The notes below the pieces were generated by a model, which saw nothing but the letters and a program-made list of their open reading frames with translations, was not told where the DNA came from and ran no database searches. DNA of 34,247 nt from a virus: positions 1 through 34,247 of the IMG/VR virus record IMGVR_UViG_3300042511_000312; one strand, given 5' to 3'. Made by a program: the position numbers and the translations under genes. Of this stretch, positions 10,269 through 19,478 are shown in pieces (within the stretch, counting starts at the first letter, position 1; the number at the start of each line of letters is the position of its first letter).

Positions 10269-13200
10269 ATGCCAATTACAATTAAAGAAATTATATCATC
10301 AGACTCAATGTCTGGTGTAATAGAAAAAGTAAATTTTAACTTCGATCAGCTAATATTAGCTGGTGGTGGACCTCCTGGAATTCAAGGAATTCAAGGTGAA
10401 ATTGGACCAGTAGGTCCTCAAGGATTTAGAGGAGACCATTGGTTTGTTGGTCCTTCCGCATTCGGCCAAACTGCTGACCATGATGGCACTTCGTTAAGAA
10501 TACAAGACCATTTTCTTGATAGTAGCGGTAATGTATATGAGTTTTATAACATAGGAGGAGCAACTGGATGGACTGCTTCAGGTATAAATCTTACAGGTCC
10601 TCAAGGTATACCAGGAACTGCTGGTGGTTCACTCGAATGGAAATATTATTTACCAGCTACTGGTGGTAATCCAATAGATGGTCAAGGATATTCACCTACT
10701 CCTAATGTAGGTTTTACAAATAATGAAATAGATTTCTTAATTCCTAACGAAACCTTCAAAAATTCGATTTTCTTAGGAGATGCTAATTGGGCTTATTTTA
10801 ATCTTAAGAATTTTGGTACTAATATTTCTGGTACACGAGATACTGCAAGTGTACCGAAATTTACAATAATTCAAAATAATGTTAATCCAAACGGTCAAAA
10901 CGGGGTTTCTTTTGGTGGACCTTTACCTGAAGGCGGAACTTCTTCTGATATTTACGGTAATTCTGGGAGTACTTCGGCTGGAGGAACAAATAGTGCGTAT
11001 AATTTTGTTCATGCAGCGTTTGCTACTGAACAGGATCAGTCAGGTGGAACTTTTACAACTAAATGGAAAGTTCATTCGTATCAATCAAATATAAAAATTC
11101 AAGCTGGTGGTGCTACATCTGGAACTGCTCCTTATATAGTTAAACCTGCTACGATTGAAATTATGGCAGCTGACGTTAAGATTAGTAATTATGATAGAAC
11201 GAAATTTGTTAATATTGAAAGAGATTTTTCCTTTAATAACGGAACTGAAGGCTCGTCTGATAATTTAAAAGAAATTATAATAAATTCTATTCCATCGATA
11301 GAAACATTACCAGGTAGCTCTGGAGCTGCTAATACATATGGATATATAGCATTACAAAATCAACAAGGAGCAGGAACTAGTTATACTGATGGATATCCAG
11401 AACATCGTTCAGGTTCAGTTATTATAGGACCTACTTATAACGCTTCTCAAGGAATACCTATAGCAACAAATAATTTTCAAGGTTTAGGTATTGTTAGAAA
11501 AATAACAAGATTTAATACAGTTGATTCAGCTATTAAATTCTTTCAAGATTCTGTACAAATAGGTAATCAAAATTTAAAAAATGCTAAGTTTCTTACTTTA
11601 GCTGGATCTATTACTCCGGTTAGAACTACAGAAAACTCAGTTAATGTTAGTGGAAATGTTGGAGTAGTGCTAGATTCATTAATGATTAATGCTGGTAGCT
11701 ACGATATTAATAACTCAACTGTTTCTACTACTGGAGTTACTGCATATAATGGTGGTAGATTAGGTCTATCTAATAATACTCGTACAATAAATAAACCTCA
11801 ATTTCCTATACATATATCAGCGATTCCTGATGTTGCTACTCGAAAATTTATGTGGGACGGAGATTCTGCTAAACCAGGTGATTATATTACTAATTGGTAT
11901 GCCGGTTTTGATTCTCGAGAAACTGCATCTTCACGTAATGGAGGTATTGCATTTGGTAATACTACATGGAAAGACGATCAACAATTTACAACTTATACTA
12001 CGCCTGGTGGTGGGAAAGGAGGAATCCAGATTCCAGTATATAATCCTGCACCTATTTCATTAACTAATCCAGTATTAAAAACTTACGTTAGAAGAGATTC
12101 TTCGGCTACTACTTCTTTCTACGGATCAGTGAGTGGAGGGTTAGATGATGGTGGTGGGAAAGCATTACCGGATTTTAATATAACGCTATCGTATGCTCAA
12201 GTTCAAGGATATGAAAATCCTCATATATACATTCAGCCAGGAAAAGAAGATACGACCGGTAATGTTGGTATTGGATTTGTTCCAGGTTCAACCGCTTATA
12301 ATGTATTAGGATCGATCAATATAAATCAAATTTCGTATGCTAAATCTAAACTTGCAATTAATGGATCGATTACTATAGGATCTACTAATTCCGGATATCA
12401 TAAATTTTTTAATAACGTTCCAATTAATGGAATGTTAATTGGTGGACTTATCGTTCAAGGCGAAACCAAAACTCAAGGTTTAGATACAATTCGTTGGGAT
12501 GGACCATCAATTAACTCTACTTTTAGGAATTTTTCGTACACCCCAGATGATTATAGTTATAGATTGCAAATAGGATTTGTTACAGAAAAAACTATAATGG
12601 CTAAACAATTTTTAGCTAAAGGAATGGCAAGTTCAATGTATCCGGATTTTGCATTACCAGATGCCAAGACTGGTATGGGTAGAATGCCTGGAGAAACCTC
12701 AGTAGGTGCATTATTTGCAGATAGATCCGTTCCTATTGGTGCAACTACTATAAGTAATACTGTAAGCCCTATAGTTGTTGCTAAATGGAGTTCTATGGGA
12801 GATGGTCCTAGTAAAAATTTACCAGGAGGTAGATCTAATGTAGGAGGATTTACTATTAATAATACTTTTGCCTTATTACCAAAATATTATGATATTAATA
12901 CACTTCCTTGGTATGCAGTAAATATCATCGCAACTTATAATGGTCAATCTACCAATGTTGCTAATGCTTATCATCGAATAGTATATCACGAAATACCTGC
13001 TACAAGTTCTACTGTATTTTTAGACTTAACGAAGCCTAAAACTAATTGCCCAATATTCTCATCTAGTTTCATTACCGGTCTACAATTATCTTCGACTCCT
13101 ACTTTTTTAAGTGGACAAGTTCCTGGTGGATCTGTACCAATAAATCCACTTACGAATTCTCAACAATTTACGATCGAAGATGGATATTACGAAGGCCAAA

Positions 13201-14303
13201 TACTTAGAATTATGATTCTTGACGTAGATCCTAGAAATTATTCAGTTTTAGTACCTAACGCTATTAAAAGATATACTGCATATAATACAACACCGTCACC
13301 ACAAGTTCAAAGTAGTATAATTAGTAAAGATAATATTGCTATGGCTGCCGAGAAATTTAATGGATTAGCAGCTGGCGGTGGTGTATCATGGCCTTTACCA
13401 GGAGCTGGAGTAAATGGAACAGAAAATGGATTCACAAACCAAAGACCTTGGCCTATGCCAGGTAATGCTAAACAAGCACCTCTCGGAATCACTCCAGCAA
13501 CATTGTCAACGACAACTCCCGCAATAGATGCGGCAATAAATAATGCAATCAATCAATACAATATTATACAAAACCAATCGTGGACTTCTATTTCATATGG
13601 AGGCTATGATCCGGATATTACTAATAGTAATGGTGCACATGGAGTTATAGCTAGTAGTTTCGTACAAAATAGTCAAGCTGAAGCTGGTGATATGCAAGGA
13701 ATTGGTGCATTTAAAATTACTCCTTGGAGGTCAATAACCCTCCAATGGCACGGAGATGACGGTTCTGGAGCAAACGATTACGGTAGAGGTTGTTGGTACG
13801 AAATTGCTAGAGAAAATTTAGTTTCTCGAAAACTTAGAGCATATTCAGGTTCTGGCGAATTAGGAGATATATATAGCGATGATAATGACGGTCAGAATTT
13901 AACTCCAGATTTCACTATGGGTACTAACTTAGAAAATTCTAGTCAAAGAATCGCATATTCATTTTACAATCCTACTGGAGAAGGAACAATGCAAATACTT
14001 TCTGCAGGTTCTCTAGTAAAAACAATCACCCAAACTGAAAGTGGATTTATATCATATGCAAATAATTTTGTGGTTACTATAACTATGAACGCAGTTGGTG
14101 GAACTGATAATTCTTTAGAAGCTAGATGTAAAGTTATATCTACCGATGTTATGACTGCAAATACTTCTACTATATTAAAAGATGTAGTAATAACTACTGG
14201 TGGAACTGCAATAAGCTTATCTACTACTCCTGGCGTCCTTTACGCAAATAAATTAACGTATTCGATCGAAGGTTCAGCGATAATAAAAAGAAATTCAATA
14301 TAA
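10269..14303 (+). CDS. Collagen-repeat tail-fibre-like protein (1344 aa)
   Basis: A 1344-residue protein. The N-terminus is a short helical segment (to about residue 30, VNFNFDQLIL), then GGG and eight uninterrupted Gly-X-Y triplets (residues about 34-57: GPP GIQ GIQ GEI GPV GPQ GFR GDH), with a second short run (GPQGIPGTAGG) near residues 110-120. Collagen-like triplets in phage proteins usually form trimeric stalks in fibres. The remainder is Gly/Ser/Thr/Asn-rich and strand-like, typical of fibre shafts or receptor-binding regions. I see no recognisable C-terminal chaperone motif. The stop TAA (14301-14303) overlaps the next ATG by one base, suggesting translational coupling. Fibre or whisker-like function is inference from the repeats and the neighbourhood. 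Confidence 0.7.
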   Translation: MPITIKEIISSDSMSGVIEKVNFNFDQLILAGGGPPGIQGIQGEIGPVGPQGFRGDHWFVGPSAFGQTADHDGTSLRIQDHFLDSSGNVYEFYNIGGATGWTASGINLTGPQGIPGTAGGSLEWKYYLPATGGNPIDGQGYSPTPNVGFTNNEIDFLIPNETFKNSIFLGDANWAYFNLKNFGTNISGTRDTASVPKFTIIQNNVNPNGQNGVSFGGPLPEGGTSSDIYGNSGSTSAGGTNSAYNFVHAAFATEQDQSGGTFTTKWKVHSYQSNIKIQAGGATSGTAPYIVKPATIEIMAADVKISNYDRTKFVNIERDFSFNNGTEGSSDNLKEIIINSIPSIETLPGSSGAANTYGYIALQNQQGAGTSYTDGYPEHRSGSVIIGPTYNASQGIPIATNNFQGLGIVRKITRFNTVDSAIKFFQDSVQIGNQNLKNAKFLTLAGSITPVRTTENSVNVSGNVGVVLDSLMINAGSYDINNSTVSTTGVTAYNGGRLGLSNNTRTINKPQFPIHISAIPDVATRKFMWDGDSAKPGDYITNWYAGFDSRETASSRNGGIAFGNTTWKDDQQFTTYTTPGGGKGGIQIPVYNPAPISLTNPVLKTYVRRDSSATTSFYGSVSGGLDDGGGKALPDFNITLSYAQVQGYENPHIYIQPGKEDTTGNVGIGFVPGSTAYNVLGSININQISYAKSKLAINGSITIGSTNSGYHKFFNNVPINGMLIGGLIVQGETKTQGLDTIRWDGPSINSTFRNFSYTPDDYSYRLQIGFVTEKTIMAKQFLAKGMASSMYPDFALPDAKTGMGRMPGETSVGALFADRSVPIGATTISNTVSPIVVAKWSSMGDGPSKNLPGGRSNVGGFTINNTFALLPKYYDINTLPWYAVNIIATYNGQSTNVANAYHRIVYHEIPATSSTVFLDLTKPKTNCPIFSSSFITGLQLSSTPTFLSGQVPGGSVPINPLTNSQQFTIEDGYYEGQILRIMILDVDPRNYSVLVPNAIKRYTAYNTTPSPQVQSSIISKDNIAMAAEKFNGLAAGGGVSWPLPGAGVNGTENGFTNQRPWPMPGNAKQAPLGITPATLSTTTPAIDAAINNAINQYNIIQNQSWTSISYGGYDPDITNSNGAHGVIASSFVQNSQAEAGDMQGIGAFKITPWRSITLQWHGDDGSGANDYGRGCWYEIARENLVSRKLRAYSGSGELGDIYSDDNDGQNLTPDFTMGTNLENSSQRIAYSFYNPTGEGTMQILSAGSLVKTITQTESGFISYANNFVVTITMNAVGGTDNSLEARCKVISTDVMTANTSTILKDVVITTGGTAISLSTTPGVLYANKLTYSIEGSAIIKRNSI

Positions 14304-15088
14304 TGAAATTACCTAGCTTAAATCAAATTTTAATAGGAGCATTAATTATTTTTGCATTGCTTATGGCTAAGCAATGTTCTGATAATGCAAATCTAAAACA
14401 GCAAGCAATAGTAGATCGTCAAAACCAATTAGCTTTAACCGATTCAGTAAGAACGATTAAAACTAAATATGGCAATGAAGTAAGTTTAAAAAATGTACTT
14501 ATCGCCGATCGACGTAATCTAAAAGACCTCAATGCCGGATTAGCGAAAGACCTAAAAAAATTAGAAGGCAATGTACTTTATATTGCTTCTACTGTTGCAT
14601 CGATAAAAAGTCAAGAGCCTATAGTTGTAAGCAATACAATTAAAGAATATCCTGACGGAACTAAAGAACTAAATTGGGCATATCATAAAGATTTTGACAA
14701 AGATAATTCAAAAACTTTAGAAGGTAATTCCAAGTTCACGATAGATACTATAAATAATACATTTACAATCAACGATAAAGGAACTACGATAACTAAAGAT
14801 GAAATGAAAATTAAACTAACTACTGGATTAACTGAGTTAGATAAATCATATCAAATATACGTAACTACTGATTATCCTGGAGTAAAATTTGATAAAATAG
14901 ATGGAGCTATCTTAGACAAAGATCGATTCCTTAAAAAGTCAGAACCTACAATCATATGGGGTCCTACCATCAATGCTGGTTGGGGTATTAATCCAATCAA
15001 TCAAACACAAGGACCTCAAATAACTATTGGCGTTGGAGCTACCCTCAACGTTAGTAAAATCATAAAGAGCATATTCAAAATATTTTAA
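14303..15088 (+). CDS. Membrane-anchored coiled-coil protein, unknown function (261 aa; spanin-like or virion-associated)
   Basis: 261 residues. An N-terminal hydrophobic segment (residues about 8-22, QILIGALIIFALLMA) is preceded by one Lys and followed by a polar stretch, consistent with an uncleaved signal anchor. No good lipobox is present around the Cys that follows. Residues about 28-100 are charged and helical (coiled-coil-like). Residues about 105-200 are polar and strand-like. The C-terminus (TIIWGPTINAGWGI ... QITIGVGATL) has alternating aromatic/Gly strands. N-terminal anchor plus periplasmic helix fits an inner-membrane spanin subunit, but no outer-membrane partner or lysin is visible nearby, so this is a weak hypothesis. 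The gene overlaps the fibre gene by 1 nt and is followed immediately by the Hint-domain gene, so it probably belongs to the late transcription unit. Confidence 0.5.
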   Translation: MKLPSLNQILIGALIIFALLMAKQCSDNANLKQQAIVDRQNQLALTDSVRTIKTKYGNEVSLKNVLIADRRNLKDLNAGLAKDLKKLEGNVLYIASTVASIKSQEPIVVSNTIKEYPDGTKELNWAYHKDFDKDNSKTLEGNSKFTIDTINNTFTINDKGTTITKDEMKIKLTTGLTELDKSYQIYVTTDYPGVKFDKIDGAILDKDRFLKKSEPTIIWGPTINAGWGINPINQTQGPQITIGVGATLNVSKIIKSIFKIF

Positions 15089-18000
15089 ATGGCAACATCT
15101 TCAAAATTTATCGGTATATCATCATCTGTCCTTTTAGAGTACATTTATGCTGACCAATCAGAAATTAACACGTTAGGAAATCCTTATCGTCTAAGCACAA
15201 CTACCAATCCTATTTGGAAGATGAGAAATGCTCATGATGGACAAGATATAATACTTAATTCAGACGCAAATGAATTAATACAGCTCGGATTGCCTTTAGG
15301 TACTGGTAACGTCAGAAACCGATCTTATGCGTATGTTGATCCGTACAGATCAGCTTTATTAGATATTGATAAAGCTATTTTTTACAACGACTACGATGAT
15401 AATTTAACATCTACTGCGAATTTACCTATTGTATTTACTACACCACAAGCTCCTGTATATGATACAGTTAGACTTCACTTAGTTCAAGGATTTAATTATG
15501 AGCAATATCAAGGACTTATATTTAATCTTAAAGCTGCAAAGAAAAACGGAAAACTTTTTAATCTTGCAAATTTCGTATTTAATCGAAACGATACATACGA
15601 AACATTAAATCCAAATTCATTCTTTTTCGGAGGACGTATTTATGATTCTTATTTAGAATTTAGAGTACTTTCATTACATAACCTTATTATTGATTACTGG
15701 ATAGGCAATCTAACCGGCGACACTGTGGTAGAGAGAATTACTCAAGAGCCTAATAATGGAACTATCATAGGAATAAAGCGTGACCAAACTATTCAAGCAA
15801 CTTTTGCTTGGATTAATGAACGAAGAGAAATTGACGGACAAGATTACATTTATCTACAAGAAACTACTCAATTTGATTTAGCAACACAAGACCAATTTAG
15901 TACGGTTGCAGCTACTATTCAGGAATCAAGTAACGGAGATTATATCGAGTTTTATGGTACATACAATGGAGCTATTATCGAGCAATTCATTAATGACTTA
16001 AATTCTAATGGATATAATTATATGCTACTTCATGATTTAGTAATATCTGAATACATATATGATTCATCTAGTCAATCGTATTATTGGGTTAAAACCGATG
16101 ATATCCAAATGTCACAGACAACTAATTATGATTTAGTTAATACTTTTAGACCGATAATTAAGAATTCATCGGCAATAGCCTTTAAAATTGATTACGTAGT
16201 TCGTATGTATAACCGTAACGATAATTCTCAAGTATGGAAAGCTTCTTCGTTAACATCATATTCAGTTGCTAAGTACGGCAGAAAATTACTACAACTTAAT
16301 CTAGGAGAAAATCCAATTCAATCTGTAATTTACAATAAGAACGTTATTAAAGACATTCAACTTAATAGAATTGTTGAGCCAGTTTTAGATAACTTTAAGT
16401 ACATCACATCGTTTTTAGATAATACTCAAATTTCTGTATCTTATAGTTCAATAAATCCGGATGTTGATACACTCTCAGAAAGAAGTAATTTAATTAAGGT
16501 TTCTCGACAAGCATTAGTTAGTAATAACAATTCTACTATTTATAGTAATGGATTAGCTAGAATTTTAATTACAAATTCAGTAACTTTCTTAAAGTTTGTA
16601 ATATTTCAAAAAGACTCACGAAAAGGACAAAATACGGCTCTTAATCTATCCGGTATAGGTGAATTGATACTTACTTTTACGTCTAATACCGGTGAGAATG
16701 TCGAAATAAAAGAATATCCTAGCACGTTTACTTCGAAAAGTAAAGGTGAAATTGTATTTAGATTAACAGAAACACAAGCAAATACTATACTTGGATTTTC
16801 TAATCGTCAATTTAGAATATTCTTATTGAATATCAAAGGAGATAAGACCTTTTTATATAACGGTAGATTCTATAATAATGATGAGTGGTTGAATATGAAT
16901 GAAGCTAATAAAATTGCTTCGTTAGAATCATCTATCAATCTATTCGTTTCGCAAAATACTAGTTTGAACAATCAAATAAAAATTCAAGCAGATAATTTAA
17001 CTAAATCATTAGAACAAAATCAACTATTAACTCAGCAAATAAATGATTATTCAAAGCTTAATGCTCAGCTTTCGGCTAATGATGCATCAGATGCAGCTCA
17101 AATAACTAAATTAACATCAACTAATGCAGCAGAATTAGCAACCATATCGATTTTAAATCAACAAATATCAAATTTAAACCAACAATTAGATTCATCTCAA
17201 TCAACGATATCGTCTTTAAACAATCAAGTAAAGGAATTGAATGCAGCTTTATCTTTATGTCAATCTAAAATGTTAATGGAACAAGGTTTATTATCTACAT
17301 TACAAAGTCAATTAGCAACACAAAGTCAAATAATTAACACTCAACAAATAACGATATCAGCACCAGCTCCATTACCAACTCCGGTTACTAGTCAAGCAGC
17401 TACTACTTATGTTGCTCCTGTTAGTAGTGAACCGGTAGTAGTACAAGCTCCTACTCCTGTACCAACTCCTTCTTTTGTTGAATTAGAATTAAATGCAAAT
17501 CTTGCTAATATAAATGTTACTCCGGCAACAACATATACACAACAAGGTGGTGGAGGTGGTGTCTCTCAAAATGCACCTAACGTAACGGCTCCGCCAGTTA
17601 GACCAGTAGTTAATCCTCAACCAGCGCCAATTAATCCAGCTCCAATTCCTACCGCTCCAGTGCAAAATACTGGACAGGCTAGTGGTTCAGGTGGAGGTGG
17701 AGGTGGATGTTTCGTTGAAGGAACTTACATTACTTTACCGGATGGAATTAAAATGTTAATCGAAGAAGTTAAAGTTGGAATGGAAATTTTAACATATAAC
17801 GAAGATTACGAAGAAACTGAAATAGGAATTGTAAAATCTCTTATACAACCATCTGCTTCTAAATTTATCTTATTAGATTTTGCTGATGGAACTTCAATAC
17901 AATGTACACCTGAGCATCCATTCTGGATTATTGATAAAGGTTGGTGTTCATTCGACCCTACTTCATCTATGGAATTACATGATTTAGAAGTGGCTCAATT

Positions 18001-18226
18001 AATCGAAGGCGATATCGCGTTAAATGAATTCGATGAACATATAACAATTGAAGGAATTACGGAAATAGTCTCTAAGAAACCTACTAAAGTATACAACTTA
18101 GAAATAGAAGACAATCACACATACTATGCAAATGGTATTTTAGTACACAACAAAGTAGCTCTATCACTAAATTTCGATGATGTACCTGGAGATTTACTCG
18201 GAGATGATAATAACGATAGATTTTAA
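15089..18226 (+). CDS. Structural protein with coiled coil, Pro/Gly-rich linker and C-terminal Hint (intein-like) domain (1045 aa)
   Basis: 1045 residues in four parts. Residues 1 to about 600 are a beta-rich virion-like region. Residues about 604-752 form a long Gln/Asn/Leu-rich coiled coil (SLESSINLF ... LNQQISNLNQQL). Residues about 753-873 are a Pro/Ala/Thr linker ending in a Gly6 run. Residues 874-1021 are a Hint domain: it starts with Cys874 (CFVEGTYITLPDG, block A), has CTPEHPFWI (block B), and ends with KVYNLEIEDNHTYYANGILV and His1020-Asn1021. The residue after Asn1021 is Lys, not Cys/Ser/Thr, so the domain looks like a bacterial intein-like (BIL) or Hedgehog-type domain that may cleave rather than splice. 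Only 24 acidic residues follow. The start directly abuts the preceding stop. Its role in the virion is unknown. Confidence 0.75.
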   Translation: MATSSKFIGISSSVLLEYIYADQSEINTLGNPYRLSTTTNPIWKMRNAHDGQDIILNSDANELIQLGLPLGTGNVRNRSYAYVDPYRSALLDIDKAIFYNDYDDNLTSTANLPIVFTTPQAPVYDTVRLHLVQGFNYEQYQGLIFNLKAAKKNGKLFNLANFVFNRNDTYETLNPNSFFFGGRIYDSYLEFRVLSLHNLIIDYWIGNLTGDTVVERITQEPNNGTIIGIKRDQTIQATFAWINERREIDGQDYIYLQETTQFDLATQDQFSTVAATIQESSNGDYIEFYGTYNGAIIEQFINDLNSNGYNYMLLHDLVISEYIYDSSSQSYYWVKTDDIQMSQTTNYDLVNTFRPIIKNSSAIAFKIDYVVRMYNRNDNSQVWKASSLTSYSVAKYGRKLLQLNLGENPIQSVIYNKNVIKDIQLNRIVEPVLDNFKYITSFLDNTQISVSYSSINPDVDTLSERSNLIKVSRQALVSNNNSTIYSNGLARILITNSVTFLKFVIFQKDSRKGQNTALNLSGIGELILTFTSNTGENVEIKEYPSTFTSKSKGEIVFRLTETQANTILGFSNRQFRIFLLNIKGDKTFLYNGRFYNNDEWLNMNEANKIASLESSINLFVSQNTSLNNQIKIQADNLTKSLEQNQLLTQQINDYSKLNAQLSANDASDAAQITKLTSTNAAELATISILNQQISNLNQQLDSSQSTISSLNNQVKELNAALSLCQSKMLMEQGLLSTLQSQLATQSQIINTQQITISAPAPLPTPVTSQAATTYVAPVSSEPVVVQAPTPVPTPSFVELELNANLANINVTPATTYTQQGGGGGVSQNAPNVTAPPVRPVVNPQPAPINPAPIPTAPVQNTGQASGSGGGGGGCFVEGTYITLPDGIKMLIEEVKVGMEILTYNEDYEETEIGIVKSLIQPSASKFILLDFADGTSIQCTPEHPFWIIDKGWCSFDPTSSMELHDLEVAQLIEGDIALNEFDEHITIEGITEIVSKKPTKVYNLEIEDNHTYYANGILVHNKVALSLNFDDVPGDLLGDDNNDRF
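17708..18151 (+). other. Hint/BIL-type autoprocessing domain within the 1045-aa structural protein
   Basis: Encodes residues 874-1021. N-terminal Cys is preceded by six Gly. The block B TPEHP motif (Thr-x-x-His) and the terminal His-Asn pair are intact, so the residues needed for the N-S acyl shift and Asn cyclisation are present. At about 148 residues there is no room for a homing endonuclease. Lys at the +1 position argues against canonical splicing. Confidence 0.8.
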
Positions 18227-18232
18227 TAACAT

Positions 18233-18799
18233 ATGATTTTACAAAATAGAAACGACTTATTTAAAGTCGAACTACCAAAGACTTTTATACCGGAAGAAAT
18301 TAAGCAAAGGTATTTGCCATATATACATCGAATGCCAACTCCGGTTAGGAATGTTTCCGACTTAGTAAATTACTCGATACAATCAATTACGATACCTAAT
18401 TTTAATTATTCTCCTATCGAGCAAGTTAAACCCGGATATCAAGATGCAGCAAAAGGTACTACTCGTAAATTTAGACAGGCATTATCACAAGAGACTTTAA
18501 TCGATCGTAATTTTACCATCACTTTTCAATTATTTGACGGAAATGTCAATTATTGGATTATGTTAGAAACTTTCTTTTATTACTATTCGTTCTCTACTTC
18601 AAAACCATATACTGTTGATGTTCCTATTAGAATATTTGATGCGGAAGGTAATGCAATGTACTCTTCAATATTTACGGATTGTTTATTTACCGGATTGAAC
18701 GAATTTACAATGTCGTATTCTGAAGTAACTCCAGAATTTAGAACTTTTGAAGCTACGTTTGCTTTCAACGATATGAGAATAGACTTCCAATTACAATAA
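18233..18799 (+). CDS. Tail-tube-like protein (gp19/gp54-type fold), 188 aa
   Basis: 188 residues with no membrane segment. Four features resemble the T4 tail tube protein family: an N-terminal LFKVELP segment, a central LVNYSIQSITIPNF strand, LIDRNFTITFQL, and a C-terminal strand EVTPEFRTFEATFAFNDMRI. In T4 gp19 the last strand reads similarly (a TFEVTLAL-type strand near the C-terminus) and the length is close (163 aa). The gene lies just after the fibre and Hint genes and before the small-gene cluster. It could equally be a tube initiator (gp54-like) or a second tube paralogue. The assignment is by eye; a profile search (HHpred-type) against gp19/gp54 families would decide it. Confidence 0.5.
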   Translation: MILQNRNDLFKVELPKTFIPEEIKQRYLPYIHRMPTPVRNVSDLVNYSIQSITIPNFNYSPIEQVKPGYQDAAKGTTRKFRQALSQETLIDRNFTITFQLFDGNVNYWIMLETFFYYYSFSTSKPYTVDVPIRIFDAEGNAMYSSIFTDCLFTGLNEFTMSYSEVTPEFRTFEATFAFNDMRIDFQLQ

Positions 18800-18805
18800 A
18801 GATAC

Positions 18806-18825
18806 ATATACTATATGAAAACATT
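18806..18825 (+). repeat. Start-site repeat, copy 1 (20 nt identical to 20209-20228)
   Basis: ATATACTATATGAAAACATT covers the last 9 nt of the leader and the first codons of the gene at 18815. An identical copy surrounds the start at 20218. The upstream part contains TATACT, which resembles a -10 box, but no -35-like element is shared, so a promoter is only a possibility. Confidence 0.55.
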
Positions 18826-19114
18826 TAACGAACTTATACTAGAAGCTAATAGATTTTCTTCTAGTGGATTTACCTTTACTATGATAGGTAATCAAGACCA
18901 TGCCGGATCTTATATTCAATTCATCCCAGATGGAAAAACTGTTGATAATTATCCTAAAGAAGAAATGGCATCTTTTATTGAAAAGTACTTTAATAACATG
19001 GATTTTTTTAGAGATTGCATGGAATGGGAAAAAAATCACGTAGCAGCTGGATTAATTTTTAGAATAAACGCTAGATATTTAGCAGATTCACTTTTAAAAG
19101 AATTTAAAAACTAA
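18815..19114 (+). CDS. Small protein with T4 capsid-targeting-like N-terminus (99 aa)
   Basis: 99 residues beginning MKTFNELILEA, very close to the capsid-targeting peptide of T4 internal proteins (MKTYQEFIAEA), with a gp21-type site L/I-x-Glu before Ala (after residue 10). The rest (FTFTMIGNQDHAGSYIQFIPDG... then helices) is not a family I recognise; it has mixed alpha/beta character and no catalytic motif. It starts 15 nt after the tail-tube-like gene, and its stop directly abuts the next gene, which has nearly the same first 19 nt. I infer a protein packaged in the head and processed by a prohead protease. Confidence 0.65.
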   Translation: MKTFNELILEANRFSSSGFTFTMIGNQDHAGSYIQFIPDGKTVDNYPKEEMASFIEKYFNNMDFFRDCMEWEKNHVAAGLIFRINARYLADSLLKEFKN

Positions 19115-19477
19115 ATGAAAACATTTAAAGAACATCTTTTATCGGAAGGTAGATTTACCGAAGCTGAATTATTAGAACTTAATGAAAATTTAAAATCCGA
19201 ACTTACGACAGAAGAAGAAGCTAAGGTAGATGCCGCAATCAAAGCTTTTTGCGAAGAATATATGGACACTAAAACTATTAAAGACCTTAATGAAGAACTT
19301 ACAAATGAAGGATTTTTAGGATCTATCCTAGGAGGACTTACAGGATTTGCTTTAGGTTCATCGATCGGAAAAATTATTGCTAATGTTCTAGGAATAGAGA
19401 AAGGTGTAGTTTTTGATATGTTAACTAGTCGTTTAGTAGGTGCTGCTTTAGGTGCTGCTTTAGGCAAAAAAATATAA
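19115..19477 (+). CDS. Small capsid-targeting-like protein with C-terminal glycine-zipper membrane segment (120 aa)
   Basis: 120 residues. The N-terminus MKTFKEHLLSEG repeats the capsid-targeting-like peptide, with a possible cleavage after Glu11 (L-x-E/G). Residues about 13-65 are acidic and helical. From residue about 67 to the end the chain is a hydrophobic glycine zipper: FLGSILGGLTGFALGSSIG, then an RLVGAALGAALGKKI end. Gly-x-x-x-Gly repeats pack transmembrane helices, as in membrane-inserting or pore-forming small proteins. The ATG directly follows the preceding TAA. Start codon and first codons are nearly identical to the previous gene, suggesting duplication of the 5' end. I infer an injected membrane-active protein; no specific function is known to me. 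Confidence 0.6.
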   Translation: MKTFKEHLLSEGRFTEAELLELNENLKSELTTEEEAKVDAAIKAFCEEYMDTKTIKDLNEELTNEGFLGSILGGLTGFALGSSIGKIIANVLGIEKGVVFDMLTSRLVGAALGAALGKKI

Positions 19478-19478
19478 T

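Noticed and set aside
13307-13552. Minus-strand frame with hydrophobic character inside the fibre gene
   Set aside because: It mirrors Ala/Asn-rich coding on the + strand; no neighbouring gene runs on the minus strand.
17708-18151. Canonical splicing intein
   Set aside because: The residue after the terminal His-Asn is Lys, and only 24 residues follow, so a classical ligation product is unlikely; described as a Hint/BIL-type domain.
19111-19467. 118-codon minus-strand frame opposite the glycine-zipper gene
   Set aside because: The Ala/Pro/Ser-rich product mirrors the Gly/Ala codons of the + strand gene, which has the shared N-terminal peptide and a tight gene junction.
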